A stretch of DNA of 24,377 nucleotides from an uncultured Mucilaginibacter sp. (GCA_946479225.1 CAMLFI010000004.1:1-24377); one strand, 5' to 3'. Counted from the first letter of the stretch, positions 6,565 to 16,411 are shown. Notes: generated from the sequence alone by a model not told the origin. Program-made: numbers and translations.

Positions 6565-8933
6565 TATTCTGCCTTTAAACTTTTAACCGGATTAGCCCAC
6601 GCAGCCCTGATTGCCTGCCAGCTAACAGTTAGCAGACACAATGCAACGCTTATGATCATAGTTACCGCAAACACCCAAATACTTAACGAAGTATGGTATG
6701 TGTATTTACTGAGCCATTTATCCACGTTATACCAGCTTATTGCGGCGCCGATTACAAATGAAATAAGCACCAGCTTAACAAACTCTTGCGATAACCTTGC
6801 CCACAATTGAATGGTGTTTGCCCCAAGCACCTTGCGGATACCTATTTCTTTGCGATGTTGCTCAGCAGAGAATGATGCCAGCCCGAACAACCCTAAGCAT
6901 GATATAATAACAGCTAAAGCAGTAAAACCGGTTGCCATGGTGCCGAGCATCTTCTCTGTTTTAAACTTGCTGTCGAAACTCTCGTCGGTGAATTTATATT
7001 CAAATGAATACTGTGGATTATACTTTTTATAGATAGCACTCAATTTTGCAAGGCTTTCCGAAACAGGTCTGTCAGGATTGAGTTTTAACGCGATAGTGCC
7101 CGCCCACTCTTTCATAAAACCTATTATAGCTGGTTTAACGGGTTCGTAAGGCGATCCCCAAACAAAGTCTTTTACTACACCAACCACCGTTCTGTTTGCA
7201 CCCTGCCATTTTATCTGCGCGCCTATGGGATCTTTAAGGCGCATCATTTTAACCGCGGCTTCATTCAGCATTAATCCCACCGAATCAACGGGTCGGCTTT
7301 TATCAAAATCCCGGCCTTTTACTACCTTAAGCCCATATGTGTTTGTAAAATTATAAGTTACCGCTATCTGGTCTATTGGTATCTTCTCTTCGCCCGGGTG
7401 TTGGCCCGGCCAGGTTACACCCCACGTGTTACCGGTGCTGTTGGTAATACCGCCCGATGTTAAAGCACCATCAACAACTGCCCCCGTATTAATTGCATCC
7501 CTGCGAAAGTCATCGAACAGGGCATACATGTTGCCTTCGATATCCATCTCGAGCACTCCTTTGTTATCATATCCAAGGGGCCTGTCTTTTATATAATTTA
7601 TTTGCTTATAAATAAACAAGCTTGATAAAATGAGGCAGATGGCGAAGGTGAACTGCGTTACGACCAACACCTGGCGCGGCTTAACGGTTGCCCGCGTTTC
7701 TATCAATTGCCCTTTTAGCACTTTTACAGGCTTAAATGACGAAAGGAACAACGCAGGGTAACTGCCTGCTACCAGTCCCGTAAATAGGGTAACACCTAAA
7801 GCGCAAGCCCAGGCCCATACATTTTTATAAGGCAGAGCAAGCAATGTGCCTATAATATTGGTAAACACAGGCAGCAATAGTAACATAATTACAATGGCCA
7901 GTAAAAACGCAACAAGAGCCATCAGCACTGATTCGCTTAAAAACTGCTTTATTAAGGCCAACCTGCGGGCACCAATTGCTTTACGCACACCTACCTCGCG
8001 GGCGCGGCGCTCAGAGCGGGCGGTCGAAAGATTCATGAAGTTGATACAGGCCACTAATAAAATTCCGATAGCCAGATAAAGGAACAGTCTCACTTCCTCA
8101 ATTTTTCCACCAACGCTTACGCCATTTTCAAACCGGCCGTATAAATGCAGGCGTTGCCAGGAGTAAAGAAACATTTCGTGCTCTTTATTACGCGGATCAT
8201 AGCGCTTAACTATTCCTTTCAATTTCTTATTAAATGCGTCCGCAGAAACACCAGGTTTTAACAAGGCAAAAGTTGAAAATGTGTAATTACCCCAGCTTGA
8301 AGTTTTTACCCAAGGTTGTAAGGTAGTGTAAGCATCCCAGGGAATAAGCACTTTAAACGTGAAATTTGAATTTACGGGATGGTCCTTTATTACTGCACTT
8401 ACCTTCAAGCCTGATTTAAGATTATTAAAGCGGATAACTTTGCCAATAGGATCGGCATTGCCGAACAAAACTTTCGCTCCCGCCTGTGTAAGTATTACTG
8501 AAGATGGGTCTGAAAGAGCTTTACGTCTGTCTCCTTTAACAAAATCAAAAGTGAAGATATCCAGGGCGGCGGGATCAGCAGCCATAAAATTTAGTTTTAC
8601 ATTGACATCGCCATAACCCGTTAAAATATCATACCCATTGCCGGTACGGGCAACCGTCGCAATTTCCGGATAGTCTTTTTGCAGTGCTTCGGCCAGTGGT
8701 GCCGGTGTTTCAGCTCCGGTACCAACACCATCTTCGCGAGGCTGATTGTGCATCACTTTATAGATCCTCTTGCCAATAGCATGCGTGCCATTGTAAGTAA
8801 ACTCGCTGTACACATACAACAGCAGTAAAAAACTTACGGCCATGCCAATAGCCAGGCCCCCAATGTTAATGGCGCTATACAGCTTATTTCTAAGCAAATT
8901 GCGCCAGGCTATTTTAACGTAATTTTTTATCAT
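6564..8933 (-). CDS. Double MacB/FtsX-type ABC permease (Perm-7)
   Basis: The start was set at the ATG at 8933 (MIKNYVKIAW), which aligns with all paralogues and gives 789 residues. A start at 8972 would add 13 residues (MVWYFVYKSKRGA) found in none of the others. TM1 lies at about 18-41, coupling motif 1 RAREVGVRKAIGA at 310-322 and coupling motif 2 KEIGIRKVLGA at 695-705. Periplasmic domain 2 has GRDFD and VGVVKDF. Before TM2 is the type II motif (LYGRFENG then VGGKIEEVRLF, about 264-284), shared with Perm-2, -3 and -4 although separated from them by Perm-5 and -6. The C-terminus is SLKAE instead of the common SLRSE. The gene has its own 133-bp upstream gap, and its stop overlaps the start of the next gene by one base. 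Confidence 0.92.
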   Translation of the reverse strand: MIKNYVKIAWRNLLRNKLYSAINIGGLAIGMAVSFLLLLYVYSEFTYNGTHAIGKRIYKVMHNQPREDGVGTGAETPAPLAEALQKDYPEIATVARTGNGYDILTGYGDVNVKLNFMAADPAALDIFTFDFVKGDRRKALSDPSSVILTQAGAKVLFGNADPIGKVIRFNNLKSGLKVSAVIKDHPVNSNFTFKVLIPWDAYTTLQPWVKTSSWGNYTFSTFALLKPGVSADAFNKKLKGIVKRYDPRNKEHEMFLYSWQRLHLYGRFENGVSVGGKIEEVRLFLYLAIGILLVACINFMNLSTARSERRAREVGVRKAIGARRLALIKQFLSESVLMALVAFLLAIVIMLLLLPVFTNIIGTLLALPYKNVWAWACALGVTLFTGLVAGSYPALFLSSFKPVKVLKGQLIETRATVKPRQVLVVTQFTFAICLILSSLFIYKQINYIKDRPLGYDNKGVLEMDIEGNMYALFDDFRRDAINTGAVVDGALTSGGITNSTGNTWGVTWPGQHPGEEKIPIDQIAVTYNFTNTYGLKVVKGRDFDKSRPVDSVGLMLNEAAVKMMRLKDPIGAQIKWQGANRTVVGVVKDFVWGSPYEPVKPAIIGFMKEWAGTIALKLNPDRPVSESLAKLSAIYKKYNPQYSFEYKFTDESFDSKFKTEKMLGTMATGFTALAVIISCLGLFGLASFSAEQHRKEIGIRKVLGANTIQLWARLSQEFVKLVLISFVIGAAISWYNVDKWLSKYTYHTSLSIWVFAVTMIISVALCLLTVSWQAIRAAWANPVKSLKAE

Positions 8934-9066
8934 TGCACCGCGTTTTGATTTATAGACAAAATACCATACCAAATTGCAATTTCCTTATTTACAAAGACTT
9001 ACAAAACACCGAACTAAATACGGCGTTCATAACTGTAACAGTGGTTGTTCGGTTATGATACAGTGG
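8934..9066. other. 133-bp gap before Perm-7
   Basis: This is one of only two gaps above 100 bp in the cluster. On the minus strand it is AT-rich near Perm-7 and holds short direct and inverted repeats near the Perm-6 stop. I looked for the Bacteroidota TTTG...TAnnTTTG promoter pattern. I found only loose partial matches, so an internal promoter is possible but not shown. Confidence 0.4.
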
Positions 9067-9073
9067 TTATTCG
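9027..9073. repeat. 14-bp direct repeat and 7-bp inverted repeat at the Perm-6 3' end
   Basis: ACAGTGGTTGTTCG (9038-9051) recurs as ACAGTGGTTATTCG (9060-9073) with one mismatch; the second copy runs over the Perm-6 stop codon (9069-9067). In addition TCATAAC (9027-9033) is the reverse complement of GTTATGA (9052-9058). Parts (TATGATAC, ACTGTAAC) also occur in the hairpin just after the Perm-3 stop. Confidence 0.65.
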
Positions 9074-11472
9074 CTTCTCAAACTATCAACCGGGTTAGCC
9101 ATTGCCGCTTTAACAGATTGAATACAAAGTGTTGCAAACGCTATTAACACCGCGATAGCACCGGCTACGACAAAATACCACCATTGTATATCAATGCGGT
9201 AAGCAAAGCCTTGAAGCCATTTGGTCATGGTCCACCACGCAATGGGCGATGCTATTACTACTGCAATCAGTATTAATTTGATAAAGTCTTTGGATAACAT
9301 GGCTGTTATACCTACTACGCTTGCACCAAGCACTTTGCGTATGCCAATCTCTTTGGTGCGCTGCACAGCAATTAGCGATATCAAACCTAATACGCCCAAA
9401 CAGCTAATAGCTATGGCAACTACCGCGCTGGTGGTTATTAGCTTATTCATCAAATCTTCTTTTTGATAGAAATCGGCCAGTTGCTCATCTAAAAAACGAT
9501 ATTCAAAAACATGATCAGGATAAACAGATTCCCAGATCTTTTTAATGCGTTGAATAGCAGATGACGGATTTCCCGGGCCGATCTTTACCCCGGCGTACTG
9601 ATATTCCTTTCTGAATGACGTAATATACTCCGGGGCGATGGGAACGTATAATGATTTGGCATGGAAATCTTTCACCACTCCAACAACTATCCCTGGTTTA
9701 TTAGATAGGTTCCCTGCTGTAAACTTTCTACCCAGTACCTGTTGCGGGTCTTTAACACCCAATTGATGCATCATCGTCTCGTTGATCAGATATTCACGGG
9801 CATCATCGCTTTCGGTAAAGCTTCGCCCGGCAGCCAATCGCAGACCAAAGGTTTTAACATAATTTGCATCACCCGTAACCTCATGGCCGACGAATTTTTC
9901 CCACTCGCGGGTATCATATTTTATCGAACCTCCTCTACCCGACGTTGAAGACGGTGCCTTATAACAAAAAGAGACGTTTTTTATAGCAGGATCTGCCAGC
10001 AATTGGTTCCGCAGAAAATCAGTTTTGCTTTTGGTGTTATCCGGGACAGGCAGCATTACTGTGGCAGTTGAATCAAAGCCGAGGTCGGCTGTCTTTAAGT
10101 ACCTAACTTGTAAGGTTATTAAAATTGTGCTGACGATGAGCACCTGCGCTATTACATTTTGAATAACAATAAGCCCTTTACGCGTAAAAGCACCTGATTG
10201 TGCCTGCCCGGCAATTTGATTTTTTAAAGCGTTTACCGGTCTAAATCTGCTTAGTATTAAGCCGGGGTAACTACCTGCTGCGGGTATTATTATTATAAAT
10301 ATCAGTCCTACAAAAATGGCAAGCCTGTAGTCTGTAAAAAGGTTAAAATTCAACTGTGTTTGCAGCCAGTTATTTAGCGTTGGCGCAGCTACGGCAACCA
10401 TGGCAAAAGCCAACAACACTGCAAAAATTACGATGTACGCCGTTTCGCAAAGGAACTGAATAAATATTGCGCGTGGTGAACTTCCCAAAACTTTGCGCGT
10501 ACCAATTTCTTTTGCCCTTTTAAAGCTTTGTGCGGTAGCCATGTTGATGAAGTTGACACAAGCGATAACGATAAGTAACAAGCCAATTACGGCCAGTGTG
10601 GTTAGTAAAGACCGTTGAATAACACCTGCAAAGCGGCCATCAAAATGCATATCGCTTAAGGGTAGCAGCATAAAATTAAATGCCTTCTCAATATCAGCAC
10701 CAAGTGCTTTTGCTTTCATTTTGGCAATGTCGCGCTCAACCATTTGCGGATCAACTTCATCCTGTAAAGTAATAAATACCGAATTGGTGGTGTTTATAAA
10801 TGACCATTGCTGCTCTATAGGCTTGGCATATTCCGGGGTAATGTTTTTTAAGCTTGATAAGGATAAAAATATGTCTGATTTAAGATCTGTATTTGCCGGG
10901 TGATCTGCAACCACACCCGTTACCGTGAAGGTGTTCTTACTATCAATACGGATGGTTTTGCCGATAACATCCTGCGTGTCAAAATATTTTTGAGCTAAAC
11001 CATGGCTTAATACAACCGTGTTAGGTTGAGCCAGTGCCGTATTTTTATCGCCCTGTTCCCATTGGTAATCAAACATGTTAAAAAAGCGGGCGTCGGTTAA
11101 GCCAATGTTTTCGTGCTCCGCAAACTTTCTCTTGTTGCCGCTTTGATCTATTACAACATTTATATCGTGCATCCGCAGTAAAATACCAATGTCCTTCACA
11201 CGTGGGTCATTTGCTTTCAGGTCGCGCGCAAGGGCAAGGGGTGCACCTTGGTCATATATCGGCACACCATCCTCAAAAGTAATTGAGTGTACAACCCGGT
11301 ATATATTTTTGGCATTATGATGATAGGTATCAAAACTTAAATGGTAAGTGATAAACAGAAATAATATTATGCTGCAGCTAATGCTTAGGGCCAGGCCAAA
11401 AACATTAATAGATGTATAAAACTTATGCTTCCACAGGTTGCGCCATGCTATTTTTATGTAATTGCTTAACAT
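9067..11472 (-). CDS. Double MacB/FtsX-type ABC permease (Perm-6)
   Basis: The 801-residue protein begins MLSNYIKIAWRNLWKHK. TM1 lies at about 19-42, coupling motif 1 RAKEIGTRKVLGS at 319-331 and coupling motif 2 KEIGIRKVLGA at 707-717. It is the odd member of the set. Position 4 of motif 1 is Thr (EIGT) where the others have Val or Leu. The segment before TM2 (DMHFDGRFAGVIQRSLL) lacks both the YIYIF and the GG.I.YV..F motifs. Periplasmic domain 2 has GRSF instead of GRDF, and the C-terminus reads ANPVDSLRSE. The reading frame is intact with an ATG start, so it looks diverged, not decayed. It follows Perm-5 after a 70-bp gap with a tandem repeat. Confidence 0.9.
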   Translation of the reverse strand: MLSNYIKIAWRNLWKHKFYTSINVFGLALSISCSIILFLFITYHLSFDTYHHNAKNIYRVVHSITFEDGVPIYDQGAPLALARDLKANDPRVKDIGILLRMHDINVVIDQSGNKRKFAEHENIGLTDARFFNMFDYQWEQGDKNTALAQPNTVVLSHGLAQKYFDTQDVIGKTIRIDSKNTFTVTGVVADHPANTDLKSDIFLSLSSLKNITPEYAKPIEQQWSFINTTNSVFITLQDEVDPQMVERDIAKMKAKALGADIEKAFNFMLLPLSDMHFDGRFAGVIQRSLLTTLAVIGLLLIVIACVNFINMATAQSFKRAKEIGTRKVLGSSPRAIFIQFLCETAYIVIFAVLLAFAMVAVAAPTLNNWLQTQLNFNLFTDYRLAIFVGLIFIIIIPAAGSYPGLILSRFRPVNALKNQIAGQAQSGAFTRKGLIVIQNVIAQVLIVSTILITLQVRYLKTADLGFDSTATVMLPVPDNTKSKTDFLRNQLLADPAIKNVSFCYKAPSSTSGRGGSIKYDTREWEKFVGHEVTGDANYVKTFGLRLAAGRSFTESDDAREYLINETMMHQLGVKDPQQVLGRKFTAGNLSNKPGIVVGVVKDFHAKSLYVPIAPEYITSFRKEYQYAGVKIGPGNPSSAIQRIKKIWESVYPDHVFEYRFLDEQLADFYQKEDLMNKLITTSAVVAIAISCLGVLGLISLIAVQRTKEIGIRKVLGASVVGITAMLSKDFIKLILIAVVIASPIAWWTMTKWLQGFAYRIDIQWWYFVVAGAIAVLIAFATLCIQSVKAAMANPVDSLRSE

Positions 11473-11510
11473 AGTTGGTGGTTCATTGTTGATAGTTCAT
11501 GGTGTCAATC

Positions 11511-11538
11511 TTGACTCTTGCTTCTTGACTCTTGCTTC
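11511..11538. repeat. Perfect 14-bp tandem repeat, two copies
   Basis: TTGACTCTTGCTTC occurs twice head to tail (11511-11524 and 11525-11538) in the gap between the Perm-5 stop and the Perm-6 start. The gap between Perm-4 and Perm-5 has a related sequence with a single unit-like CTTGCTTC, and both gaps share the order GTTGATAG, TCAATCTTG, CTTGCTTC, ACTCGCTTCT. Confidence 0.85.
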
Positions 11539-11542
11539 TTAT

Positions 11543-13969
11543 TTACTCGCTTCTCAAACTTTTAACCGGGTTAGCCAGCGCTGCTTTTATTGATTGAAAA
11601 CTGATGGTTGCAAAAGCTATCAAAGCGGCCCCAAGTCCGGCAGCGATGAGCATCCACCAGGATATCCCAACGTTATACGCGAAGCCTTGCAGCCATTTAT
11701 TCATAAAAAGCCATGCCAGCGGCGACGCGATAACTATTGCGATAAATACCAGCAACAGAAAATCCTTTGAAAGCATGCCTACAATTGCTGATATATTGGC
11801 GCCTAAAACCTTGCGTATCCCTATCTCTTTGGTACGCTGCTCGGCCGCGTAGGCTGCAAGGCCAAAAAGGCCCAGGCAAGCCACTATTATTGCCAGCGAG
11901 GTGAATGCGATGGATATTTTACCGATGCGTTGCTCTGCGAAATATATATGGTTAAAATCATCGTCCATGTAGGAGTAATCAAATTGAACGTTAGGTGATA
12001 ATGCGCTCCATTTTGATGCTATTTGTGCCCGGGTAGTGGCTATATTGTCAGAATTGACTCTAAGGCTCAACGAATACCATTCGTCTTGCGCCTGCAGAAC
12101 CATGGGCCTTACGGTTTCTTTTAACGACTTAAAATTAAAGTTTTTAATAACCCCTATAATGCGAAACTGTTCGGTAGCCTTTCCTTCGTCGTCTAGCATG
12201 CCGTACAATGTTTTACCCACCGGATTGGTAAAGCCTAACGCTTGCGCCGCTGCTTCATTAATAATTATCGCTCCAGAGTCGGCTTTCGTGTTCTCCGAAA
12301 AGTTGCGGCCCATCTTTAATTCTATCCCCAGCGTAGGTATATAATCTTTGTCTACGCTCCATATTGAAGTTTGCAGGGCCTGCCTGGCATCTACAGTTGA
12401 TTCTTTAAATAAAGATGTACTGTTATCAGAAGTCGCTGTGGGGAGAAAAGCGGTTAGCGTGGCGCTTTTTACACCCGCAAGTTGCTCAACATCATGCTTA
12501 AGCGTTTTAGCCTTTTCTCTGCCGAGGCTGCCAACCTGGTGCACAATCATAACCTGTTGGCGATTATAGCCCACATCCTTATTCTGGATGTATTTAAGCT
12601 GGCTATAAATAACTATAGTGGCGGTGATGAGAAAAATTGAGATCGCAAACTGAAAAACCACCAGCGAACTGCGAAGCCGCCCGCCTTTAAAACCTGCAGC
12701 CAACTTTCCCTTTAGCACATGAATAGGCTGGAAAGCTGAGAGGAACAAGGCGGGGTAGGCACCTGCAATGCATCCTACCACAATAATAAATGCCATTAAT
12801 AGCGGTATTAACCAGGCTACGATCTGCGGTGTTACACTTAACTCCTTACCCGACATTTGATTGAAAACCGGAAGAAACACCCATGCCGCAAATACTGCTA
12901 TCAATGCCCCTGCCAGGGTTACCATAACCGATTCTGTAAGGAATTGCGCTATAAGCGATTTACGCGGTGAGCCTAATACCTTGCGCACGCCTACTTCGCG
13001 TGCCCTGTTTGATGATCGTGCGGTTGACAGGTTCATGAAATTAACGCATGCGATGAGCAATATGAACAGCGCTATGGCTGAAAAAATGTAAACTACAGTA
13101 ATGTTGCCCGGTTCGCCTAAACTGTCTTTTACGGTTGAGCGAAGGTGTATGTCGCTTAGCGGGGTAAAACTAAACCGGAAATAACTGCCGGATTCCTCCA
13201 GTTTCGCAAACGTCATCTTTAAAAGACTTTGCAGCTGAGGTTCTGCATTCTTTTTAAGGAAAGCCGGCATTTTGGCCTCGAACTTTTTAATATCAGTGCC
13301 CGGTCTGAACAGAATGTAAGTGTGAAAATTATTATTGAACCACGTTACATCTCTGCTTTGGTCATGGTTTGACATCGGTAAAAAAAAGTCAAAATCTAAG
13401 TGCGACTGCCTGGGTATATTCTTTATTACGCCCGTTACTTTATAAAACGTGCTGTCATTAAATGTTAAAACCTTACCGAGTACATTTGTGCTGTTAAAGT
13501 ACTTTTGCGCTGTTTTTTCGGTGATTACGATCGAATGCGTTTCCTTTAAAGCTGTAGCAGGTTGCCCCTCTATCATCTGCAAGGTAAATACATTAAAAAC
13601 GGTTGGGTCAGCACAAACAATCTTTACTTCAGGTATATTCTGATTCTGCTTTTTTACCCACATTTTACCCACCGGCTTAAGTCTTGTCACCTGTTCCACT
13701 TCCGGAAAACCGGCTTTTAACGCGGCGGCGGCTATTGCTGGGGTTTCCGCATCGCTTCCTTCGCGTCCGCCAAATTTAACGTCTTGATTGATCCTGTAAA
13801 TTCTATCGTAGTTGGTATTATATCTGTCATAACTCAGCTCGTCAGACACATAAAACACAATAAGCAAACACGTGGCTAACCCTAAGGCCAGTCCAAAAAC
13901 GTTTATCGCGGTAAAGCCCTTGCTTTTTAAAAGCGTGCGAAATGCAATTTTTATGTAGTTCCTTATCAT
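11543..13969 (-). CDS. Double MacB/FtsX-type ABC permease (Perm-5)
   Basis: At 808 residues this is the longest of the eight. It begins MIRNYIKIAFRTLLKSKG, with TM1 at about 19-41, coupling motif 1 RAREVGVRKVLGS at 322-334 and coupling motif 2 KEIGIRKVLGA at 714-724. The region before TM2 reads PLSDIHLRSTV then GNITVVYIF (about 270-296), mixing features of type I (YIF) and type II (NFMNLSTARS after TM2). Periplasmic domain 2 has GRNFS, VIKNFNFKSL and YMDDDFNHIY. Extra length is in periplasmic domain 1 (about 236-265, Lys/Gln/Leu-rich). The frame is intact. The gap to Perm-4 upstream is 42 bp. Confidence 0.92.
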   Translation of the reverse strand: MIRNYIKIAFRTLLKSKGFTAINVFGLALGLATCLLIVFYVSDELSYDRYNTNYDRIYRINQDVKFGGREGSDAETPAIAAAALKAGFPEVEQVTRLKPVGKMWVKKQNQNIPEVKIVCADPTVFNVFTLQMIEGQPATALKETHSIVITEKTAQKYFNSTNVLGKVLTFNDSTFYKVTGVIKNIPRQSHLDFDFFLPMSNHDQSRDVTWFNNNFHTYILFRPGTDIKKFEAKMPAFLKKNAEPQLQSLLKMTFAKLEESGSYFRFSFTPLSDIHLRSTVKDSLGEPGNITVVYIFSAIALFILLIACVNFMNLSTARSSNRAREVGVRKVLGSPRKSLIAQFLTESVMVTLAGALIAVFAAWVFLPVFNQMSGKELSVTPQIVAWLIPLLMAFIIVVGCIAGAYPALFLSAFQPIHVLKGKLAAGFKGGRLRSSLVVFQFAISIFLITATIVIYSQLKYIQNKDVGYNRQQVMIVHQVGSLGREKAKTLKHDVEQLAGVKSATLTAFLPTATSDNSTSLFKESTVDARQALQTSIWSVDKDYIPTLGIELKMGRNFSENTKADSGAIIINEAAAQALGFTNPVGKTLYGMLDDEGKATEQFRIIGVIKNFNFKSLKETVRPMVLQAQDEWYSLSLRVNSDNIATTRAQIASKWSALSPNVQFDYSYMDDDFNHIYFAEQRIGKISIAFTSLAIIVACLGLFGLAAYAAEQRTKEIGIRKVLGANISAIVGMLSKDFLLLVFIAIVIASPLAWLFMNKWLQGFAYNVGISWWMLIAAGLGAALIAFATISFQSIKAALANPVKSLRSE

Positions 13970-14011
13970 AGTTCTTAGTTTATGGTTGATAGTATCAATC
14001 TTGCTTCTTTC

Positions 14012-16372
14012 CTACTCGCTTCTTAAACTTTTAACCGGATTGGCAATGGCCGCTTTAATTGATTGAAAGCTGATAGTTGAGATAGCTATTAAAATTATAA
14101 GGCCCCCGGAAAGTGCAAACACCCACCATGGCATACTGGCACGATATACAAAACCTTGAAGCCAATTAGTAGTAACAAGCCAGGCCATTGGCGAGGCTAT
14201 TAAAAAAGAGATGATTATAAGTTGCAGAAACTCGGATGATAACAGACCGAACAGCGAGCTTACTGTTGCACCCAATACTTTCCGGATACTTATTTCTTTG
14301 CTGCGTTGTTCAGCAACAAAAATAGATAGGCCCAACAGCCCCATGCACGAAATAAAAATAGCCAGAACGGCGCTGTAGTTAGAGAGCTTACTTACAAGCT
14401 GCTCGCTTTTATACAGTTTGTCGTATTCCTGATCGGCAAAAGTATAACTGAATGTAAAGTTTGGATTTAGTTTTTTAGATAATCCTTCCAATGCCGAAAT
14501 CGCCTCTCGCGTTCTTCCGGGACTAACGCGCACCAGGATGGTTCCCCACCGCTGCTGGTTGTCGGCCAGGCGGATAATTAAAGGCTCAATAGCCTGATGC
14601 ATAGAATTAAAATGAAAGTCCTTTAATACGCCCACTATCTTACCTTCTTTCCCTTTGAACCAAAGTGGCATTCCAAGCGGGTTTTTATATCCTATCTTTT
14701 TCGCAGCCATCTCATTCAGCAGAAAGTTGGCAGAGTCGGCAAATTCTTTTGACAGATCGCGTCCGGCGGCTAATTGCAGTTTCATGGTTTGTACAAAGTC
14801 ATAGTCAACCACTGCGTCGTTAACCGAAACATCCGTTCCTTCAGCTTTACCCGTCCAATCGAAATTGCCTGTTGAATGCCCTATTACTGTAGGCGACTCC
14901 TTCATTTTTGTGATACCCTGAACGCCCGGTACTTTTTCAGCTTCAGTTTTAAACACCAAATAGTTTTTTACAAGATCGCCTTCAAAAGGGATGTACACCA
15001 GGTTCTCCCGATCATAGCCGAGATTTTTTGACTGTACATAGCTCATTTGACGATAAATTACTACGGTGCCTATCAGCAACATAATTGTTAAAGCAAACTG
15101 AAATACAACCAGCCCTTTTCTGAAGTAAGCCGAGCTGCTACTAAATGTAAGCTTGCCCTTTAAAGTGCGGATAGGACTAAGCGAGGCCAGGAAAAAAGCA
15201 GGATAACAACCAGCCACGAGCGCTGTCAGCACAAACATGCCCGCCAGGATCAGCCAAAAATTAGCGTTTAAAAAAGGAATAGCTAATTGCTTTCCGCTAA
15301 GGGCATTAAACGCCGGTAATAGCACGATTACTAACGCCATGGCTATTACTACGGCCAATAAAGTAAGCAAGGCAGCTTCTGATAAAAACTGCGCTATAAG
15401 TGTTGATCTGCCTGCGCCTATAACCTTACGTACACCAACCTCTTTGGCCCGTTTAGCTGAGCGCGCGGTTGCAAGGTTCATAAAGTTGATACAGGCTATC
15501 AGCAGGATGAAAGCAGCTACTATACCAAAGAGTCGCACATATTCAATACGTCCGCCGTCAATCTCGCCGTTTTTAAAATTAGAATGTAAGTATCTTTCCT
15601 CATACGGCTGAAGCGCCAACTGACTGTTTGTTTCGGGAAGGTGCTGGCGGATGAAATCTTTTATCTTGCTGTTTACTTTATCCGGATCGGCATTTGCATT
15701 TAATTGAATAAATGTTGCCGGGCTTGCACTTTGCCAGCTGTTTGCCCAGGATGCATTTTCGGAAACAAATGCCGTCCAACTTCTTAAAAATTCAAACTGT
15801 TGAGACGAATTAGCCGGAACATTTTCAAAAACGGCAGTAACCTGTAGATTAACGCTATTTTCATAACGCATGGTTTTGCCCATCGCCTTTTCGGGGGAGC
15901 CGAAAAAAATCTCGGCCATTTTGCGCGAAATAGCAATATCATTTAGGGTAACAAGCGCAGTTTCCGCCTTGCCTTGTAACAGTTTGTAACTAAACATCCT
16001 GAAAAAATCCGGACCGGCATAAGTACCGTCTTGCTTAATTACTTTTTTATTTACCTCAAACGTGCGGGGGAAGTTTTGCTCCAGGCCGGTAGCATACTGA
16101 ATTTCGGGAATGCTCTTTTTTAACTCATTAGCCAGTAATCCCTGGGTAAGATAACTTGCCTCTATCTTCCCGTCAGCGGTATTCCGCTCATACACCTGGT
16201 ATAAATGATCGCCGTTGGTATGAAATCCGTCCACGCTGCGTTCGTCCTGGATCCAAAGCATTATCATCAAGCTGCAAGCTAACCCAACCGAAAGTCCGGT
16301 AATATTGATAAAGGCATTCGCTTTATGTTTAATAAGGTTTCGCCAAGCTATTTTTATGTAGTTCTTTATCAT
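14012..16372 (-). CDS. Double MacB/FtsX-type ABC permease (Perm-4)
   Basis: At 786 residues this is the shortest of the set and a type II member (FKNGEIDGGRIEYVRLF, about 266-282). TM1 lies at about 18-41 and coupling motif 1 RAKEVGVRKVIGA at 308-320. Motif 2 is KEISIRKVLGA (692-702), with Ser where the other seven have Gly. Periplasmic domain 2 has GRDLS and VGVLKDFHFNSM, followed by FADQEYDKLYKSEQ. The start at 16372 is well supported: AAGGAGGG (16384-16377) stands four bases upstream, a stronger ribosome binding site than the other genes here show. It follows a structured 136-bp gap, so it may be translated, and perhaps transcribed, partly independently of Perm-1 to Perm-3. Confidence 0.92.
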   Translation of the reverse strand: MIKNYIKIAWRNLIKHKANAFINITGLSVGLACSLMIMLWIQDERSVDGFHTNGDHLYQVYERNTADGKIEASYLTQGLLANELKKSIPEIQYATGLEQNFPRTFEVNKKVIKQDGTYAGPDFFRMFSYKLLQGKAETALVTLNDIAISRKMAEIFFGSPEKAMGKTMRYENSVNLQVTAVFENVPANSSQQFEFLRSWTAFVSENASWANSWQSASPATFIQLNANADPDKVNSKIKDFIRQHLPETNSQLALQPYEERYLHSNFKNGEIDGGRIEYVRLFGIVAAFILLIACINFMNLATARSAKRAKEVGVRKVIGAGRSTLIAQFLSEAALLTLLAVVIAMALVIVLLPAFNALSGKQLAIPFLNANFWLILAGMFVLTALVAGCYPAFFLASLSPIRTLKGKLTFSSSSAYFRKGLVVFQFALTIMLLIGTVVIYRQMSYVQSKNLGYDRENLVYIPFEGDLVKNYLVFKTEAEKVPGVQGITKMKESPTVIGHSTGNFDWTGKAEGTDVSVNDAVVDYDFVQTMKLQLAAGRDLSKEFADSANFLLNEMAAKKIGYKNPLGMPLWFKGKEGKIVGVLKDFHFNSMHQAIEPLIIRLADNQQRWGTILVRVSPGRTREAISALEGLSKKLNPNFTFSYTFADQEYDKLYKSEQLVSKLSNYSAVLAIFISCMGLLGLSIFVAEQRSKEISIRKVLGATVSSLFGLLSSEFLQLIIISFLIASPMAWLVTTNWLQGFVYRASMPWWVFALSGGLIILIAISTISFQSIKAAIANPVKSLRSE

Positions 16373-16376
16373 TTAA

Positions 16377-16384
16377 CCCTCCTT
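16377..16384 (-). promoter_or_regulatory. Strong Shine-Dalgarno sequence of Perm-4
   Basis: Read on the minus strand, AAGGAGGG precedes the Perm-4 ATG by the spacer TTAA, near-ideal placement. Bacteroidota genes usually lack strong sites of this kind, and most genes in this cluster do not show one. Immediately upstream is the 13-bp dyad ATATGTTACATAT (16385-16397). Confidence 0.7.
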
Positions 16385-16411
16385 ATATGTTACATATTAT
16401 TACCTTAATAA

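Noticed and set aside
8934..8972. Longer Perm-7 start at 8972
   Set aside because: The added MVWYFVYKSKRGA has no counterpart in the seven paralogues, which all start at the residue equivalent to 8933.
8934..9066. Sigma-54 or Bacteroidota sigma-70 type promoter upstream of Perm-7
   Set aside because: TTGG...TTTG and CAATTTG pieces exist, but the spacing and key bases do not match either consensus.
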